In this document: piece by piece, positions 12,488-13,582 of the stretch
Layout: every line of letters begins with the position of its first letter
Position numbering within the stretch: position 1 is the first letter of the stretch
Assembly: GCA_034005145.1 (NCBI GenBank)
Contig: JAVEVH010000018.1
Location: 1-13,582 of the forward strand
Direction: 5' to 3'
DNA length: 13,582 nt
From: JAVEVH01 sp034005145
Lineage (GTDB): Bacteria; Patescibacteriota; Dojkabacteria; SC72
The notes under the pieces: generated by a model
What the model saw: only the letters and a program-made list of their open reading frames with translations
Databases searched by the model: none
Told to the model about the DNA's origin: nothing
Translations under genes and position numbers: made by a program

Positions 12488-13582
12488 ATGGAAAATAATT
12501 CCAGATATAAATACGCACGTAACACTCGTTACGGCAAAAGAAGACCATCATACAGTAGCTCCTCATACAGGAGTAATAGAAGGGGTGGTGGATACAATAG
12601 AAGAGGAAGTAGTATTAATGTAAGTCAATTAATAGCTAAGGCTGTATATGAAGATTTACCAAGTATATATGTATTAGATCATTCTCTTTTAGAGTTTGAT
12701 ATAACTAAGGAATTAAAAAACAATATTGAATACAAGAAATATACTAGTCCTACTAAAATACAGTATGAAGCTATACCTCATATACTCAAAGGTAGAGATA
12801 TATTAGGAATGGCTAGTACAGGCTCTGGTAAAACAGCAGCTTTCTTAATACCCATGATTAATAAAGGGGTATTGGATAGGAAACAGAGGTTTTTAATCAT
12901 AGTGCCTACTAGAGAATTAGCTATGCAAATACAAGATGAGTTTGTACAGTTAGCTAGAAATACAGGATTAAGGTCAGTACTGATTATGGGTGGTAACAGT
13001 ATGAGAACACAAATTGGGATATTGAGAAGGGATCCAGAGTTTGTTATCGCTACACCGGGAAGATTGAAGGATTTAACAGAAAGAAAGGCCATCAACCTAT
13101 TAAAAATAAATAATGTCGTTTTAGACGAAGTGGATAGGATGCTTGATATGGGTTTCATTGATGATATACGCTTTTTAACTTCCCAGTTAAGTGATAATAA
13201 ACAATCTCTCTTTTTCTCTGCCACTATGAATAGAAAAAGTGAAGATATAGCTAATAGCTTACTTAAAAACCCTGTAAGAATAGAGGTAGAAAAACAGGAA
13301 GCAGGTAAGAATGTAGATCAAGATATAATTAGATTAAAGGATGGAGAGATAAAGTTTAATGTACTCTGTGATTATGTAAATAAGGATGAATTTAAAAAAG
13401 TCTTAATATTTACACGAACTAAAAGAGAAGCAGATAACCTCTCTCACAAATTACTAGATAAAGGTATTAAGGTAAATGCACTACACGGTGATAAAAGACA
13501 AACACAAAGAAGTAGAATAATAGAGGCTTTTAAGAAAGATTACCTTAATATCCTAATAGCTACAGATGTAGCATCTAGAGGA
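12488..13582 (+). CDS. DEAD-box ATP-dependent RNA helicase (3' end outside window)
   Basis: The frame runs 365 codons from the ATG to the window edge with no stop. All core motifs up to the window end are visible: Q motif SPTKIQ (87-92), Walker A ASTGSGKT (109-116), PTREL (140-144), GG (168-169), TPGRL (189-193), Walker B DEVD (213-216) in place of DEAD, SAT (244-246), LIFTRTK, HGD, and TDVASRG at the very end. It should unwind short RNA duplexes using ATP, in ribosome assembly or mRNA decay. The first 42 residues are rich in Arg, Tyr, Ser and Gly (RRGGGYNRRGSS) and likely disordered, an RNA-binding tail placed at the N-terminus, whereas many bacterial relatives carry it at the C-terminus. 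No Shine-Dalgarno site is seen. The C-terminal extension cannot be judged. Confidence 0.95.
   Translation, partial: MENNSRYKYARNTRYGKRRPSYSSSSYRSNRRGGGYNRRGSSINVSQLIAKAVYEDLPSIYVLDHSLLEFDITKELKNNIEYKKYTSPTKIQYEAIPHILKGRDILGMASTGSGKTAAFLIPMINKGVLDRKQRFLIIVPTRELAMQIQDEFVQLARNTGLRSVLIMGGNSMRTQIGILRRDPEFVIATPGRLKDLTERKAINLLKINNVVLDEVDRMLDMGFIDDIRFLTSQLSDNKQSLFFSATMNRKSEDIANSLLKNPVRIEVEKQEAGKNVDQDIIRLKDGEIKFNVLCDYVNKDEFKKVLIFTRTKREADNLSHKLLDKGIKVNALHGDKRQTQRSRIIEAFKKDYLNILIATDVASRG

Noticed and set aside
12778..13224. 148-codon minus-strand frame
   Set aside because: It lies wholly opposite the DEAD-box helicase frame, which has all its motifs; it is a shadow frame.
1..13582. TGA read as glycine or tryptophan
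   Set aside because: No complete gene contains an in-frame TGA, and all end at TAA or TAG at family-appropriate lengths.

Overview
The window is AT-rich (roughly one third G+C by eye). Its gene set (compact overlapping operons, a KilA-N-type protein, an NYN-domain protein with repeats at its 3' end, an RG-rich DEAD-box helicase, few clear Shine-Dalgarno sites) suggests a Candidate Phyla Radiation / Patescibacteria genome. This placement is an inference from gene style, since no rRNA is present. The standard code is used for stops: TAA in 11 genes, TAG in 3, TGA in none.

Layout. Positions 1-397 (+) hold the 3' end of a KilA-N-type protein. Positions 401-7804 are one dense minus-strand block, read from right to left: radical SAM/SPASM enzyme, small PqqD-like protein (candidate RiPP recognition element), GT4 glycosyltransferase, PIG-L deacetylase, THUMP/RrmJ-type 2'-O-methyltransferase, an unlisted 41-residue peptide gene, an intrinsic terminator, NodU/CmcH-type O-carbamoyltransferase, and a second GT4 glycosyltransferase. 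Upstream, on the same strand, lies a small acidic protein of unknown function (7894-8217). Positions 8309-10644 (+) hold two membrane-anchored proteins. Positions 10692-10797 hold two copies of a structured repeat, the second overlapping the 3' end of an NYN-domain ribonuclease-like gene (10767-11294, -). A cytoplasmic glycoside-hydrolase-like protein follows (11335-12306, -). The window ends in a truncated DEAD-box RNA helicase (12488-13582, +).

Main interpretation. The minus-strand block looks like a RiPP (ribosomally made, post-translationally modified peptide) gene cluster with unusual tailoring. A short Ser/Thr/Asn-rich peptide ending in KMTTCDHNEY would be recognised by the PqqD-like protein, modified by the radical SAM enzyme, glycosylated, N-deacetylated by the PIG-L enzyme (as in the GT4 plus PIG-L pairs of bacillithiol and mycothiol synthesis), O-carbamoylated, and possibly methylated. 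The methyltransferase could instead protect the ribosome or be housekeeping. The peptide gene appears to have its own sigma-70-like promoter inside the end of the methyltransferase gene, and its own terminator just after its stop. That arrangement fits a precursor needed in excess over its enzymes. No peptidase or exporter is visible in the window.

Second point of interest: the two repeats at 10692-10797 fold into the same three-stem shape. Their outer and middle stems differ in sequence but keep pairing, which points to a structured RNA linked to the NYN gene.
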